In this document: piece by piece, positions 19,960 to 28,339 of the stretch
Layout: every line of letters begins with the position of its first letter
How positions within the stretch are numbered: position 1 is the first letter of the stretch
Source: Burkholderia sp. SRS-46
Lineage (GTDB): Bacteria > Pseudomonadota > Gammaproteobacteria > Burkholderiales > Burkholderiaceae
Direction: 5' to 3'
Assembly (NCBI RefSeq): GCF_004343775.1
Contig: NZ_PTXL01000007.1
Location: 372,001-436,000, forward strand
Length of the DNA: 64,000 nucleotides
Translations under genes and position numbers: made by a program
Notes under the pieces: generated by a model
What the model saw: only the letters and a program-made list of their open reading frames with translations
What the model was told of the DNA's origin: nothing
Database searches by the model: none

Positions 19960-21573
19960 ATGTCGAACACCATGACCATCCGCCAGACCGATTTGCTGCT
20001 GGATCGCCTCGACGTGCTGAGCACCGGCCCGACGCGGCAGCACCTGCCCGACGGCCTGCGCGGCATCGAAAAGGAAAGCCTGCGCGTGACGCGCGACGGG
20101 ATGATCGCGTTCACGCCGCATCCGCGCGCGCTCGGTTCGGCGCTCACGCATCCGTCGCTGACGACCGACTATTCCGAATCGCTGCTCGAACTGATCACCC
20201 CCGCCGAACCCGATGCCGCGCTCACGCTCGAACGCCTCGACGAGCTGCATCGCTACGTGTATGCGTCGCTCGGCGACGAGATGCTGTGGAACGATTCGAT
20301 GCCGGGCCTGCTGCCGGCCGACGACGAGATTCCGATCGCCGACTACGGCACGTCGAACATCGGCCGCCTGAAGACGGTGTACCGGCGCGGCCTCGCGTAT
20401 CGCTACGGCCGCACGATGCAGTGCATCGCCGGCATCCACTACAACTACTCGCTGCATGACGAAGTGTGGCGGCGCCTGCACGCGGACGAAGGCTCGACCG
20501 CGACGCTCGTCGACTACCAGTCCGAACGCTATCTCGCGCAGATCCGCAACTTCCGCCGCACGAGCTGGCTGTTGATGTACCTGTTCGGCGCGTCGCCGGC
20601 GCTCGATGCGAAATTCCTGCGCGACAACCCGCACGGGCTCGACACGTTCGATGCCGATACGCTGTACCGCCCGTATGCGACGAGCCTGCGGATGAGCGAT
20701 CTCGGCTACTCGAACACCACCGGCCAGGCCGCGCTGCAGGCCGACTACAACACGCTGTCGGGCTATCTCGACGCGCTGTCGAAGGCGGTCAGCGAACCCT
20801 ATCCGCCGTACGAGGCGATCGGCACGCATCGCGACGGCGAGTGGATCCAGATCAACACGAACGTGCTGCAGATCGAGAACGAGTTCTACTCGACGATCCG
20901 GCCGAAGCGCGTCACGTATTCGGGCGAGCGCCCGCTGCATGCGCTCGCGTCGCGCGGCGTGCAGTACATCGAGGTGCGCTGCCTCGACATCGACCCGTTC
21001 GAGCCGACCGGCATCGCGCTCGACACCGCGCGCTTCATCGACGCATATCTGCTGGTGTGCGCGCTCGAGGCGAGCCCGCCGCTCGATTGCGCCGCGTACC
21101 AGGAAGCGAACGCGAACTTCGGCACCGTAACGATGGACGGCCGCAAGCCGGGCCTCACGCTGTCGCGCGACGGCAGCCCCGTCACGCTGCACGCGTGGGC
21201 GGACGAGCTGATGACGAAGATCGAAACCGTCGGCCGCCGTCTCGACGAGATCCGCGGCGGCGACGCGCATGCGCGCGCCATTGCCGCGCAGCGCGAGAAG
21301 CTTGCCGATCCGGAGCGCACGCCGTCCGCGCGCGTGCTGCGCACGATGCGCGAGCGCAACCAGTCGTTCCTCGAGTTCGCGCGCGCGCAAAGCGACGCGC
21401 ATGCCGCGCATTTCCGCGCGCGGCCGCTGCCGGACGACGCGGCGCGCGCCGCGGTGGCGCTCGCGGAGCGCTCGCTGGCCGAGCAGGCGGAACTGGAAGC
21501 GAAGGAAGCCGGTTCGTTCGACGCGTTCGTCGCGGCCTACCGCGCGTACACGCTGAACCGCTTCAGCGTCTGA
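19960..21573 (+). CDS. gshA: Glutamate-cysteine ligase
   Basis: This is the first enzyme of glutathione synthesis: glutamate plus cysteine plus ATP gives gamma-glutamylcysteine. The product is 537 residues from MSNTMTIRQTD; the ATG at 19972 is an equal alternative. It belongs to the E. coli-type GshA family, shown by GIEKESLRV, the SALTHPSLTTDYSESLLELIT block and MQCIAGIHYNYS. An extra 116 codons of open frame upstream are not conserved and I exclude them. The gene stands alone, with no gshB in the window. Confidence 0.95.
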   Translation: MSNTMTIRQTDLLLDRLDVLSTGPTRQHLPDGLRGIEKESLRVTRDGMIAFTPHPRALGSALTHPSLTTDYSESLLELITPAEPDAALTLERLDELHRYVYASLGDEMLWNDSMPGLLPADDEIPIADYGTSNIGRLKTVYRRGLAYRYGRTMQCIAGIHYNYSLHDEVWRRLHADEGSTATLVDYQSERYLAQIRNFRRTSWLLMYLFGASPALDAKFLRDNPHGLDTFDADTLYRPYATSLRMSDLGYSNTTGQAALQADYNTLSGYLDALSKAVSEPYPPYEAIGTHRDGEWIQINTNVLQIENEFYSTIRPKRVTYSGERPLHALASRGVQYIEVRCLDIDPFEPTGIALDTARFIDAYLLVCALEASPPLDCAAYQEANANFGTVTMDGRKPGLTLSRDGSPVTLHAWADELMTKIETVGRRLDEIRGGDAHARAIAAQREKLADPERTPSARVLRTMRERNQSFLEFARAQSDAHAAHFRARPLPDDAARAAVALAERSLAEQAELEAKEAGSFDAFVAAYRAYTLNRFSV

Positions 21574-21700
21574 CGATCGCGCACGCGGCCGCGCGCATCG
21601 GTGTGCGGACCGCCGGCGCGCGATGCCGGTGACGGCTTCCGGCGCGTGTGCGTCGTTGCGAGCCGGGCGGCCGGCGCGTGCGGTTCATCTCATCCCCGCT

Positions 21701-22030
21701 TCAACGATGCGAATAGGTTGACCGATCGGTCGACGGATCGACGGCCGGCGTCACGTCGCGCCGGCCGGATTCCACCGTCGCGCGGCCGTCGCCGCCGTAG
21801 CCGGCTTCGTCCGCGTGCGCCTGCGCGACACGCTGCATGATCGCCTGCACGTTCTGCGGATAGTCGGGGCTGCTGACGATGGCGGGCCGGTAGCCCGCCG
21901 CGGCGAGCTCCGCGAGTTCCTGTCGAACCTGGGCCCGCGTCAGCGGCTGGGAGGAGGCCTGCGCATGGGCGGCGGCGGCGCCCATCATCAGGATGCCGAT
22001 ACAAGCGGTACGAACGATGGCCTTCTTCAT
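21701..22030 (-). CDS. DUF4148 exported protein
   Basis: This is a 109-residue protein with a signal peptide (MKKAIVRTACIGILMMGAAAAHA). The conserved DUF4148 stretch is LTRAQVRQELAELAAAGYRP, with YPQNVQAIMQRVAQA. This small-protein family is much expanded in Burkholderia and has no known biochemical role. GGAG precedes the ATG. It is divergent from lldP across a 327-base gap. The 12-base palindrome GACCGATCGGTC occurs both inside the 3' end of this gene (21720-21731) and in that gap. Confidence 0.88.
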   Translation of the reverse strand: MKKAIVRTACIGILMMGAAAAHAQASSQPLTRAQVRQELAELAAAGYRPAIVSSPDYPQNVQAIMQRVAQAHADEAGYGGDGRATVESGRRDVTPAVDPSTDRSTYSHR

Positions 22031-22357
22031 CTTGCACTCCGGGTCGGTTGCCGCGCACCGAGGCGGCGCGGCGTGAATCGATGCGTGCAGTCTAGGCTTC
22101 GCACACCCGAGGAAACATCCCGCTGCCGGATACGCACCTTTGTCCGCTGTGCAAGATTGGCGCCGCGCATTGCGGGGCCTGATGCGCGGCCGGCCCTATC
22201 AGGCTTGTCCCTCCTTGTGGAAGTGGCGCGTGACGCCTACGCTTTTTAAGTGACCGATCGGTCGGCAACTCGACGTGGTTGCGCAGGCAAGGGCCTGGGC
22301 ACGCATGCCTGCCGATTGCGTTGATTGCGTTGCATGGGAATGGAAAAGGAGACACGG
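22031..22357. other. DUF4148-lldP divergent gap
   Basis: The 327-base gap contains the palindrome at 22252-22263 and the lldP ribosome-binding site (AAAAGGAG near 22345). Promoter hexamers were not identified with confidence. Confidence 0.4.
22252..22263. promoter_or_regulatory. Palindrome GACCGATCGGTC upstream of lldP
   Basis: This perfect 12-base palindrome, 95 bases before the lldP start, is in a position suited to an operator. An identical 12-mer occurs at 21720-21731. The sequence has the look of a TetR-family site, but no regulator gene of that type is nearby. Confidence 0.4.
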
Positions 22358-23995
22358 ATGAACCCCACCGCCACCCTTCCCGCCGGCATCGTCTTCGCGC
22401 AGCCCCTGACGCCGGTCGCCGATTCGCTGCTGCTGTCGTTCCTCGTCGCGGTGATCCCGATCGCGGTCGCGCTCGTCGCGCTCGGCGTGCTGCGCCGCCC
22501 CGCATGGCAGGCATCGCTCGCGGGGCTCGTCGCCGGCCTGGCGGTCGCGATCGGCGCGTGGGGCATGCCCACCGGCCTCGCGTTCAACGCGGTCGCCGCC
22601 GGCATGGCGCTCGCCGTGGTGCCGGTGATGTGGATCGTCTTCAACGCATTGCTGCTCTACAACATCGCGGTGAAATCGGGCCGCTTCGACCAGTTCCGCC
22701 AGTGGATGCTCGATCACCTGCCCGACGACCGCCGCCTCGTGCTGCTCGTCGTCGCATTCTCGTTCGGCTGCCTGCTCGAGGGCATCTCGGGCTTCGGCAC
22801 GCCGGTCGCGATCACGAGCGCGCTCTTGATCGCGCTCGGCTTCCCGGCGATCGAGGCGCTCACCTTCACGTTGCTGTTCAACACGGCGCCGGTCGCGTTC
22901 GGCGCGCTCGGCGTGCCGATCACCGTGCTCGGCGCGGTGACGTCGCTGCCGCCCGCGACGCTCGGCGCGATGGTCGGCCGCCAGCTGCCGTTCTTCGCGC
23001 TGCTGCTGCCGTTCTACGTGGTCGGCGCATACGGAGGCATGCGCTCGATCGCGCGGCTGTGGCCCGCACTGCTGGTGTCGGGCGGCAGCTTCGCGATCGC
23101 GCAGTTCGTCACGTCGAACTTCCTCGGCTATCAGCTCACCGACGTGCTGTCGTCGCTCACGTCGCTGATCGTGACGATCGGCTTCCTGCAGATGTGGAAG
23201 CCGCAGCCCGATCCTCAGTACGCGATCGCGCGCGGCACGCCCGCGAACGGCGGTGCGCGCATCGGCTACGGCGGCTGGCTGCCGTGGCTCGTGGTGTCGG
23301 TGGTCGTGATCATCTGGGTGCACGCGAACATCGCGGCGATCGGCGACGTGAAGATCAAGTGGCCCGAGCTGCACAACGCGGTGTTCGTCACGCTGTATCA
23401 CAAGCCGTACGCGGCGATCTGGGATTTCCAGCCGCTCGGCACCGGCACCGCGATCCTGCTGTCCGCGATCATCACCGCCGCGTGGACGCGCACCGGCATC
23501 GGCGATTTCGCCGGCTGCGTCGCGAAGACGTGGCGGCAGACGCGCATCGCGATCGTCACGGTGATGATGATCGTCGGGCTCGCCTATCTGCTGAACTACT
23601 CGGGCATCAGCTACACGCTCGGCACCGGCGTCGCGTCGACGGGCGCGTTGTTTCCGCTGGTGTCGGCGTCGCTCGGCTGGATCGCGGTGTTCCTGTCCGG
23701 CAGCGACACGTCGGGCAACGCACTGTTCGGCAACCTGCAGGTGGTCGCCGCGCGCCAGCTCGGCCTCGATCCGGTGCTGATGGCCGCGACCAATTCATCG
23801 GGCGGCGTGATGGGCAAGATGATCTCGCCGCAGAACATCGCGACCGGCGTGTCGACGACGGACCTGAAGGGGCAGGAGGGCGTCGTGTTCGCGCGCACCT
23901 TCTGGCACAGCGTGATCCTCACGCTGCTGCTCGGCGTGCTCGTGTTCCTGCAGCAGCACGTGCTGACGTGGATGATTCCGGCGCTGCCGAAATGA
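22358..23995 (+). CDS. lldP: L-lactate permease
   Basis: This 545-residue inner-membrane transporter takes up L-lactate (and glycolate) with protons. It has about 12-14 hydrophobic segments and family motifs such as GISGFGTPVAITSALLIALGF and SSGGVMGKMISPQNIATG. AAAAGGAG lies at the right distance from the ATG at 22358; an in-frame ATG at 22325 has no such site. No lactate dehydrogenase gene is adjacent. The last residues ALPK are followed closely by the converging LysR gene. Confidence 0.93.
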   Translation: MNPTATLPAGIVFAQPLTPVADSLLLSFLVAVIPIAVALVALGVLRRPAWQASLAGLVAGLAVAIGAWGMPTGLAFNAVAAGMALAVVPVMWIVFNALLLYNIAVKSGRFDQFRQWMLDHLPDDRRLVLLVVAFSFGCLLEGISGFGTPVAITSALLIALGFPAIEALTFTLLFNTAPVAFGALGVPITVLGAVTSLPPATLGAMVGRQLPFFALLLPFYVVGAYGGMRSIARLWPALLVSGGSFAIAQFVTSNFLGYQLTDVLSSLTSLIVTIGFLQMWKPQPDPQYAIARGTPANGGARIGYGGWLPWLVVSVVVIIWVHANIAAIGDVKIKWPELHNAVFVTLYHKPYAAIWDFQPLGTGTAILLSAIITAAWTRTGIGDFAGCVAKTWRQTRIAIVTVMMIVGLAYLLNYSGISYTLGTGVASTGALFPLVSASLGWIAVFLSGSDTSGNALFGNLQVVAARQLGLDPVLMAATNSSGGVMGKMISPQNIATGVSTTDLKGQEGVVFARTFWHSVILTLLLGVLVFLQQHVLTWMIPALPK

Positions 23996-24014
23996 ACGTG
24001 GCTGTCGCCCGCGT

Positions 24015-24923
24015 TCAGCGCGTCGTCGCGCGGCGCGTGCGCGGTGAAGAGGCGGCGGCCTCGTTGCGGGCCGGCACGATGCACGCGAGGAACGCGGCGA
24101 TCGCGGGGCTGTGGCGGCGCGCCTTCAGGTAGTACACGTATTCGTCGATCGTCGTGTCGACGCCGCGCAGCGCGACGATCCGCAGGTCTGGATGCGATTC
24201 GGCCTCGCCGCGCGGGAACAGGCTGCCGCCGACGCCGTGCAGGATCGCCTCGCGGATCGCTTCGCGGCTGCCGATCTCCGCGACCGACACCGGCGCGACG
24301 CCGGCCGCCGCGAGGATCGCCTCGGTGCAGCGGCGCGTGACCGAGCCTTCCTCGCGCAGCAGCAGCCGCACGTCCGCGAGCCGCGCCGCATCGATCGCGT
24401 CGAAGCGCGCGAGCGGATGCGCGCGAGGCACGACGAGCACCAGCGGGTCGGTGGAGATCACCTGCCGTTCGAGGCCGTCCGCGTCGTTGAGCTGCGACGA
24501 CACCGCGAGATCGATGCGGAACTCGTGCAGCGCCTGCAGCATTTCCTCGGAATTGCCGATCCGGCACGTGAGCGCGATCGACGGGTGCGCATTCGAGAAG
24601 CGCCCGACCGCGTCCATGATGTAGTACGGCCCGGTCGCGCCGAGCCGCAGATGGCCTTCGAACAGCCCGCCGACGTTGCGCAGCATGATGTCGGCCTGCG
24701 CTTCGAGCGCGATCATCTGCTCGATCAGCGGCAGCAGCCCGACGCCGGTTTCGGTGACTTCGAGCCGGCGGCCGCTGCGATGGAACAGCTCCACGCCGTA
24801 CACCTGCTCGACCTGCCGGATCTGTGCGGCGATGGTCGGCTGGCTCACGCCGAGATGCCGCGCCGCGCGCGTGATGCTGCCCTGCCGGACGGTCGCGTGG
24901 AACGCCTTCAGCTGATCGAACAC
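24015..24923 (-). CDS. LysR regulator, probably of the AEP island
   Basis: This 302-residue regulator has an N-terminal winged HTH (FHATVRQGSITRAARHLGVSQPTIAAQIRQ) and a LysR effector-binding domain. The sequence resembles the LysR subgroup often found beside aminoethylphosphonate catabolic genes. Its place at the edge of this island supports that. I use the GTG at 24923 because the protein begins VFDQLKAFHA, as is usual; GGAAAAGGC lies upstream. It is divergent from the phospholipase C gene, so that gene is its most likely direct target. Confidence 0.85.
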   Translation of the reverse strand: MFDQLKAFHATVRQGSITRAARHLGVSQPTIAAQIRQVEQVYGVELFHRSGRRLEVTETGVGLLPLIEQMIALEAQADIMLRNVGGLFEGHLRLGATGPYYIMDAVGRFSNAHPSIALTCRIGNSEEMLQALHEFRIDLAVSSQLNDADGLERQVISTDPLVLVVPRAHPLARFDAIDAARLADVRLLLREEGSVTRRCTEAILAAAGVAPVSVAEIGSREAIREAILHGVGGSLFPRGEAESHPDLRIVALRGVDTTIDEYVYYLKARRHSPAIAAFLACIVPARNEAAASSPRTRRATTR

Positions 24924-25159
24924 GGCATCGCCTTTTCCTTCTTCATGCGCGCGAGCGTAGCGTACCCTTGTGTCGGCCGCGTGAAAGGTGCAAGGTGCGC
25001 CGCTTCGAAAAAAAGCTGGGGGTGACCGCAAGAAACCTGCGGGAACCGGTCATGTCGGGGACACGCCGGTGCGGGGTAATAGCGGCAATGCGCACCGAGC
25101 CGCCGGCCTCGTCTCCGCCGGCGCCCACTTTCCCTACCCCGATACACAGGATCTTCTTC

Positions 25160-27325
25160 ATGTCCTCGACCAACCGACGCGATTTCCTGCGCCTCGCCGC
25201 CCAGTCGGCGGGGGCGATGGCCGCCTACGCGGGCTTCCCGCCCGCGATCCGCAACGCGCTCGCGATGCCTGCCGCCTCGCGCACCCGCACGATCCAGGAC
25301 GTCGAGCACGTCGTGATCTTCATGCAGGAAAACCGCTCGTTCGACCACTACTTCGGCGGGCTGCGCGGCGTGCGCGGCTTCGACGATCCGCGCCCGCACC
25401 TGCTGCCGGGCGGCGCGCCGGTCTGGCGCCAGCCGCCGGCCGCCGTGCACACGAAGAACTACCATGCGCGCGGCCTCGATCCGGCGGCGCCGTACGTGCT
25501 GCCGTTCTACCTCGACCCGAAGCAGACCACCGAATTCCAGCCGGGCACCAACCACGGCTGGAGCAGCGGCCACCTCGCATGGAACAACGGCCAGTGGGAC
25601 CAGTGGGTGAACCAGAAGCAGGACGTGCTGACGATGGGCTACCTGAAGCGCCAGGACCTGACCTATCACTACGCGCTCGCCGACGCGTTCACGATCTGCG
25701 ACGCGTACTTCTGCTCCGCGCACGCCGACACCGCGCCGAACCGCATCTACCTGTGGACCGGCACGGTCGATTCGCGCAACGTGTACGGCAGGCAGCCGAA
25801 CGGCCCCGGCATCGGCGAGCGCAACAACACGAACGGCTATACGTGGACGACCTACGCGGAGCGTCTGGAGAATGCCAACGTGAGCTGGAAGGTGTATCAG
25901 GGCGGCACCGGCATCCCGGGCGACCCGACCGACAACTACACCGACAACTCGCTGATGTTCTTCAAGCGCTTCCAGGTGCAGGAAGGCGCGAGCGGCCCGC
26001 TGGTCGACAAGGGCGCGTCGAACCACACGCTCGCGGAACTGAAGGCCGACGTGCAGGCGAACCGCCTGCCGCAGGTGTCGTGGATCGTCGCGCCGTACAA
26101 GTACAGCGAGCATCCGCAGGCGTCGCCGACGGACGGCGCGTTCTACATCAACACGGTGCTCGAGGCGCTGACGTCGAACCCGGACGTGTGGGCGAAGACG
26201 GTGTTCATCCTCAACTACGACGAGAACGACGGCCTGTTCGACCACGTCGTGCCGCCGGTGCCGCCCGTCACGAGCGGCGTGAACGGCCAGGGCGTGGTAT
26301 CCGCGAACCTGCAGTCGAATCTCGGCGACGAGTTCCTCGACCTCGGCAAGTACCCGGGCGAGATGAGCCCGCTCGTGCCGGGCGCGGACCCGGGCGGGAT
26401 CCAGCCGATCGGCCTCGGGCCGCGCGTGCCGCTGATCATCATCTCGCCGTGGACGAAGGGCGGCTGGGTGTGCTCGGAGACGTTCGACCACACGTCGGTG
26501 CTGCGTTTCCTCGAGGCGCGCTTCGGCGTGAAGGAGCCGAACATCAGCGCGTGGCGCCGTTCGGTGTGCGGCGACCTGACGTCGGCGTTCGACTTCTCCG
26601 GCCGGCCGGACACGGCGCCGGTGAGCTTCGCGGTGCCGCAGCACCTCTCGACGGCCGGCCAGGCGTACCAGGTGCCGGCGCAGCAGGCGATGCCGACGCA
26701 GGAGCCCGGCACGCGGCCGGCGCGCGCGCTGCCGTACGAGCTGTTCGTGCACAGCCGCGTGAACAGCCACGACGGCAACGTGTGGCTCGACTTCGCGAAC
26801 ACCGGCGACGCCGGCGCGGCGTTCTACGTGTACGACCGCGGCAATCCGTCGAGCCTGCCGCGCCGCTATGCGGTGTCGGCCGGCGACAAGCTTGCCGACT
26901 GCTGGAACACGGCGGCCGCGCAGGGCGACTATCACCTCGCGGTGTACGGCCCGAACGGCTATCTGTGCGAATTCCAGGGCAACACGAAGCGCGCGATGGA
27001 CGGCCATCACGCGAACCCGGAAGCCAAGCTCGGCTACGACGTGCGCAACCGCCACGTGTACCTGCGGCTGCGCAACAGCGGCCGCGCGACGTGCCGCGTG
27101 GTGGTCGACAACGCGTACAGCCACGCGCACGCGCGCAGCTACACGCTGGAGCCGGGCCAGCACGTCGAGGATCACTGGGAGCTCGGCTCGAGCCACGGCT
27201 GGTACGACCTCAACATCGTCGCGACCACGACGGGCGGCGCGAGCGACAAGGTCGTGCGCCGCTTCGCCGGGCACGTCGAGACGGGCCGGCCGAGCCAGAG
27301 CGACCCGGGGCCCGTGAAGGGCTGA
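25160..27325 (+). CDS. plcN: Tat-exported phospholipase C
   Basis: This 721-residue secreted phosphocholine-type phospholipase C belongs to the acid-phosphatase (AcpA/PlcN) superfamily. It begins with a twin-arginine signal (RRDFLRLAA) followed by an Ala-rich hydrophobic stretch. The catalytic domain has QENRSFDHYFGGLRG and DENDGLFDHVVPP, and two C-terminal domains follow (about 520-721). ATG at 25160 follows an AGGA. It is divergent from LysR and stands between it and a GntR regulator, inside the phosphonate island. The assignment as PlcN rather than PlcH is uncertain: no associated plcR gene is present. Confidence 0.9.
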   Translation: MSSTNRRDFLRLAAQSAGAMAAYAGFPPAIRNALAMPAASRTRTIQDVEHVVIFMQENRSFDHYFGGLRGVRGFDDPRPHLLPGGAPVWRQPPAAVHTKNYHARGLDPAAPYVLPFYLDPKQTTEFQPGTNHGWSSGHLAWNNGQWDQWVNQKQDVLTMGYLKRQDLTYHYALADAFTICDAYFCSAHADTAPNRIYLWTGTVDSRNVYGRQPNGPGIGERNNTNGYTWTTYAERLENANVSWKVYQGGTGIPGDPTDNYTDNSLMFFKRFQVQEGASGPLVDKGASNHTLAELKADVQANRLPQVSWIVAPYKYSEHPQASPTDGAFYINTVLEALTSNPDVWAKTVFILNYDENDGLFDHVVPPVPPVTSGVNGQGVVSANLQSNLGDEFLDLGKYPGEMSPLVPGADPGGIQPIGLGPRVPLIIISPWTKGGWVCSETFDHTSVLRFLEARFGVKEPNISAWRRSVCGDLTSAFDFSGRPDTAPVSFAVPQHLSTAGQAYQVPAQQAMPTQEPGTRPARALPYELFVHSRVNSHDGNVWLDFANTGDAGAAFYVYDRGNPSSLPRRYAVSAGDKLADCWNTAAAQGDYHLAVYGPNGYLCEFQGNTKRAMDGHHANPEAKLGYDVRNRHVYLRLRNSGRATCRVVVDNAYSHAHARSYTLEPGQHVEDHWELGSSHGWYDLNIVATTTGGASDKVVRRFAGHVETGRPSQSDPGPVKG

Positions 27326-27335
27326 CGGGCGCGCG

Positions 27336-27372
27336 CCGCGATGCCGGGCGGGGCAGCCCGCCGGCATCGCGG
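27336..27372 (+). other. Strong hairpin after the phospholipase C gene
   Basis: A long stem (CCGCGATGCCGG with CCGGCATCGCGG, plus more inner G/C pairing) lies 10 bases past the plc stop. There is no T-run, so it may stabilise the message end or be a weak terminator. Confidence 0.5.
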
Positions 27373-27405
27373 CGGTCGGTGGAACGGCCGTTTGGAGACT
27401 GAAAA

Positions 27406-27439
27406 CTGTTGACAATATCGAGGGCCGGGCGTATATAAC
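27406..27439 (+). promoter_or_regulatory. Promoter of the GntR gene with a shared operator-like element
   Basis: TTGACA (27409-27414), then TATATA with a 17-base spacer or TATAAC (27434-27439) with a 19-base spacer, form a promoter. The overlapping TGTTGACAAT at 27407-27416 is identical to the element at 35091-35100 between phnS and phnA. This suggests a common operator for the GntR protein. Confidence 0.6.
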
Positions 27440-27497
27440 GATCATTCGCCGACATGGCGCCCTCGTTTTCCACCGCAGCCCCGCTGCCTGCCCGACC

Positions 27498-28226
27498 ATG
27501 ACTGCCCCGAACGCGCTCAACGCCATCGAACTCCTGCAAAGCCAGTCGCTCGCGATGATCGTCCAGGACATGCTCGAGCGCGCGATCGTGTCCGGCGAAT
27601 ACGCGCCCGGCGAGAAGCTCAACGAAGTCGACATCGCCACCAAGCTGAACGTGTCGCGCGGCCCCGTGCGCGAGGCGTTCCGCGCGCTCGAGCAGGCGGG
27701 CCTGCTGCGCAACGAGAAGAACCGCGGCGTGACGGTGCGCGTCGTGCCGCTGCGCGAAGCCGAGGAAATCTACGAAGTGCGCGCAATGCTCGACGAGTCG
27801 GTCGCGCGCGCGCTCGCGAAGCGCATCTCGCCCGATACGCTGAAGGTGCTGAAGGGCATCATCCAGTCGATGAAGGCGGCGGCGAAGACGCACGACGTCA
27901 CGCGCTATACCGAGCTCAATGTGCAGTTCCACGACGCGATGGTCGTCGGTGTCGGCAACACGCACCTGACCGACACGTATCGCCGCCTCGTGCGGCAGCT
28001 CGGCCTGCTGCGGCAGGCGGCGATCGAGTCCGAGGAGGATGCGCTGACGGTGTCGGCGGCCGAGCACGAGAAGATCGTGCAGGCGCTCGGCAGCGGCGAC
28101 GAGGCGCAGGCGGTCGCGCTCGTGCGCGAGCACGTCGCGCACGGCCTCGCGCGGATGCGCCGCACGCATGGGCAGAACGTGCCGGCCGCGGACAAGGCGG
28201 CGCGGGCGAAGACGGAACGGGTGTGA
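27498..28226 (+). CDS. GntR-family (FadR subgroup) regulator of phosphonate use
   Basis: This 242-residue protein has an N-terminal winged HTH (KLNEVDIATKLNVSRGPVREAFRALEQAGLL). An FCD all-helical effector domain follows, with the metal-binding-type residues of that class (LNVQFHDAMV, AAEHEKIVQALG). The FadR subgroup includes the regulator commonly linked to AEP genes in Burkholderia. It lies at the junction of the phn operon and converges on the FAD oxidoreductase. Its own promoter carries TGTTGACAAT, which recurs at the phnS/phnA overlap, so autoregulation with control of both is inferred. Confidence 0.9.
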   Translation: MTAPNALNAIELLQSQSLAMIVQDMLERAIVSGEYAPGEKLNEVDIATKLNVSRGPVREAFRALEQAGLLRNEKNRGVTVRVVPLREAEEIYEVRAMLDESVARALAKRISPDTLKVLKGIIQSMKAAAKTHDVTRYTELNVQFHDAMVVGVGNTHLTDTYRRLVRQLGLLRQAAIESEEDALTVSAAEHEKIVQALGSGDEAQAVALVREHVAHGLARMRRTHGQNVPAADKAARAKTERV

Positions 28227-28278
28227 GCGTTCCGCGAACGAAGCCGTAACGGTTTCACGTCTGGCGGGAACAGGAAGA

Positions 28279-28304
28279 AGGGCGCTGCGAAGCGCCCTTT
28301 TCTC
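28279..28304 (+). terminator. Terminator of the GntR gene
   Basis: A perfect 8-bp stem AGGGCGCT/AGCGCCCT with a GCGA loop is followed by TTTTCTC in part overlapping the stem end. It separates gntR from the converging FAD oxidoreductase gene. Confidence 0.82.
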
Positions 28305-28339
28305 ATGCTGCCCGATGCACCTTCGTGCCACCGGCGGCG

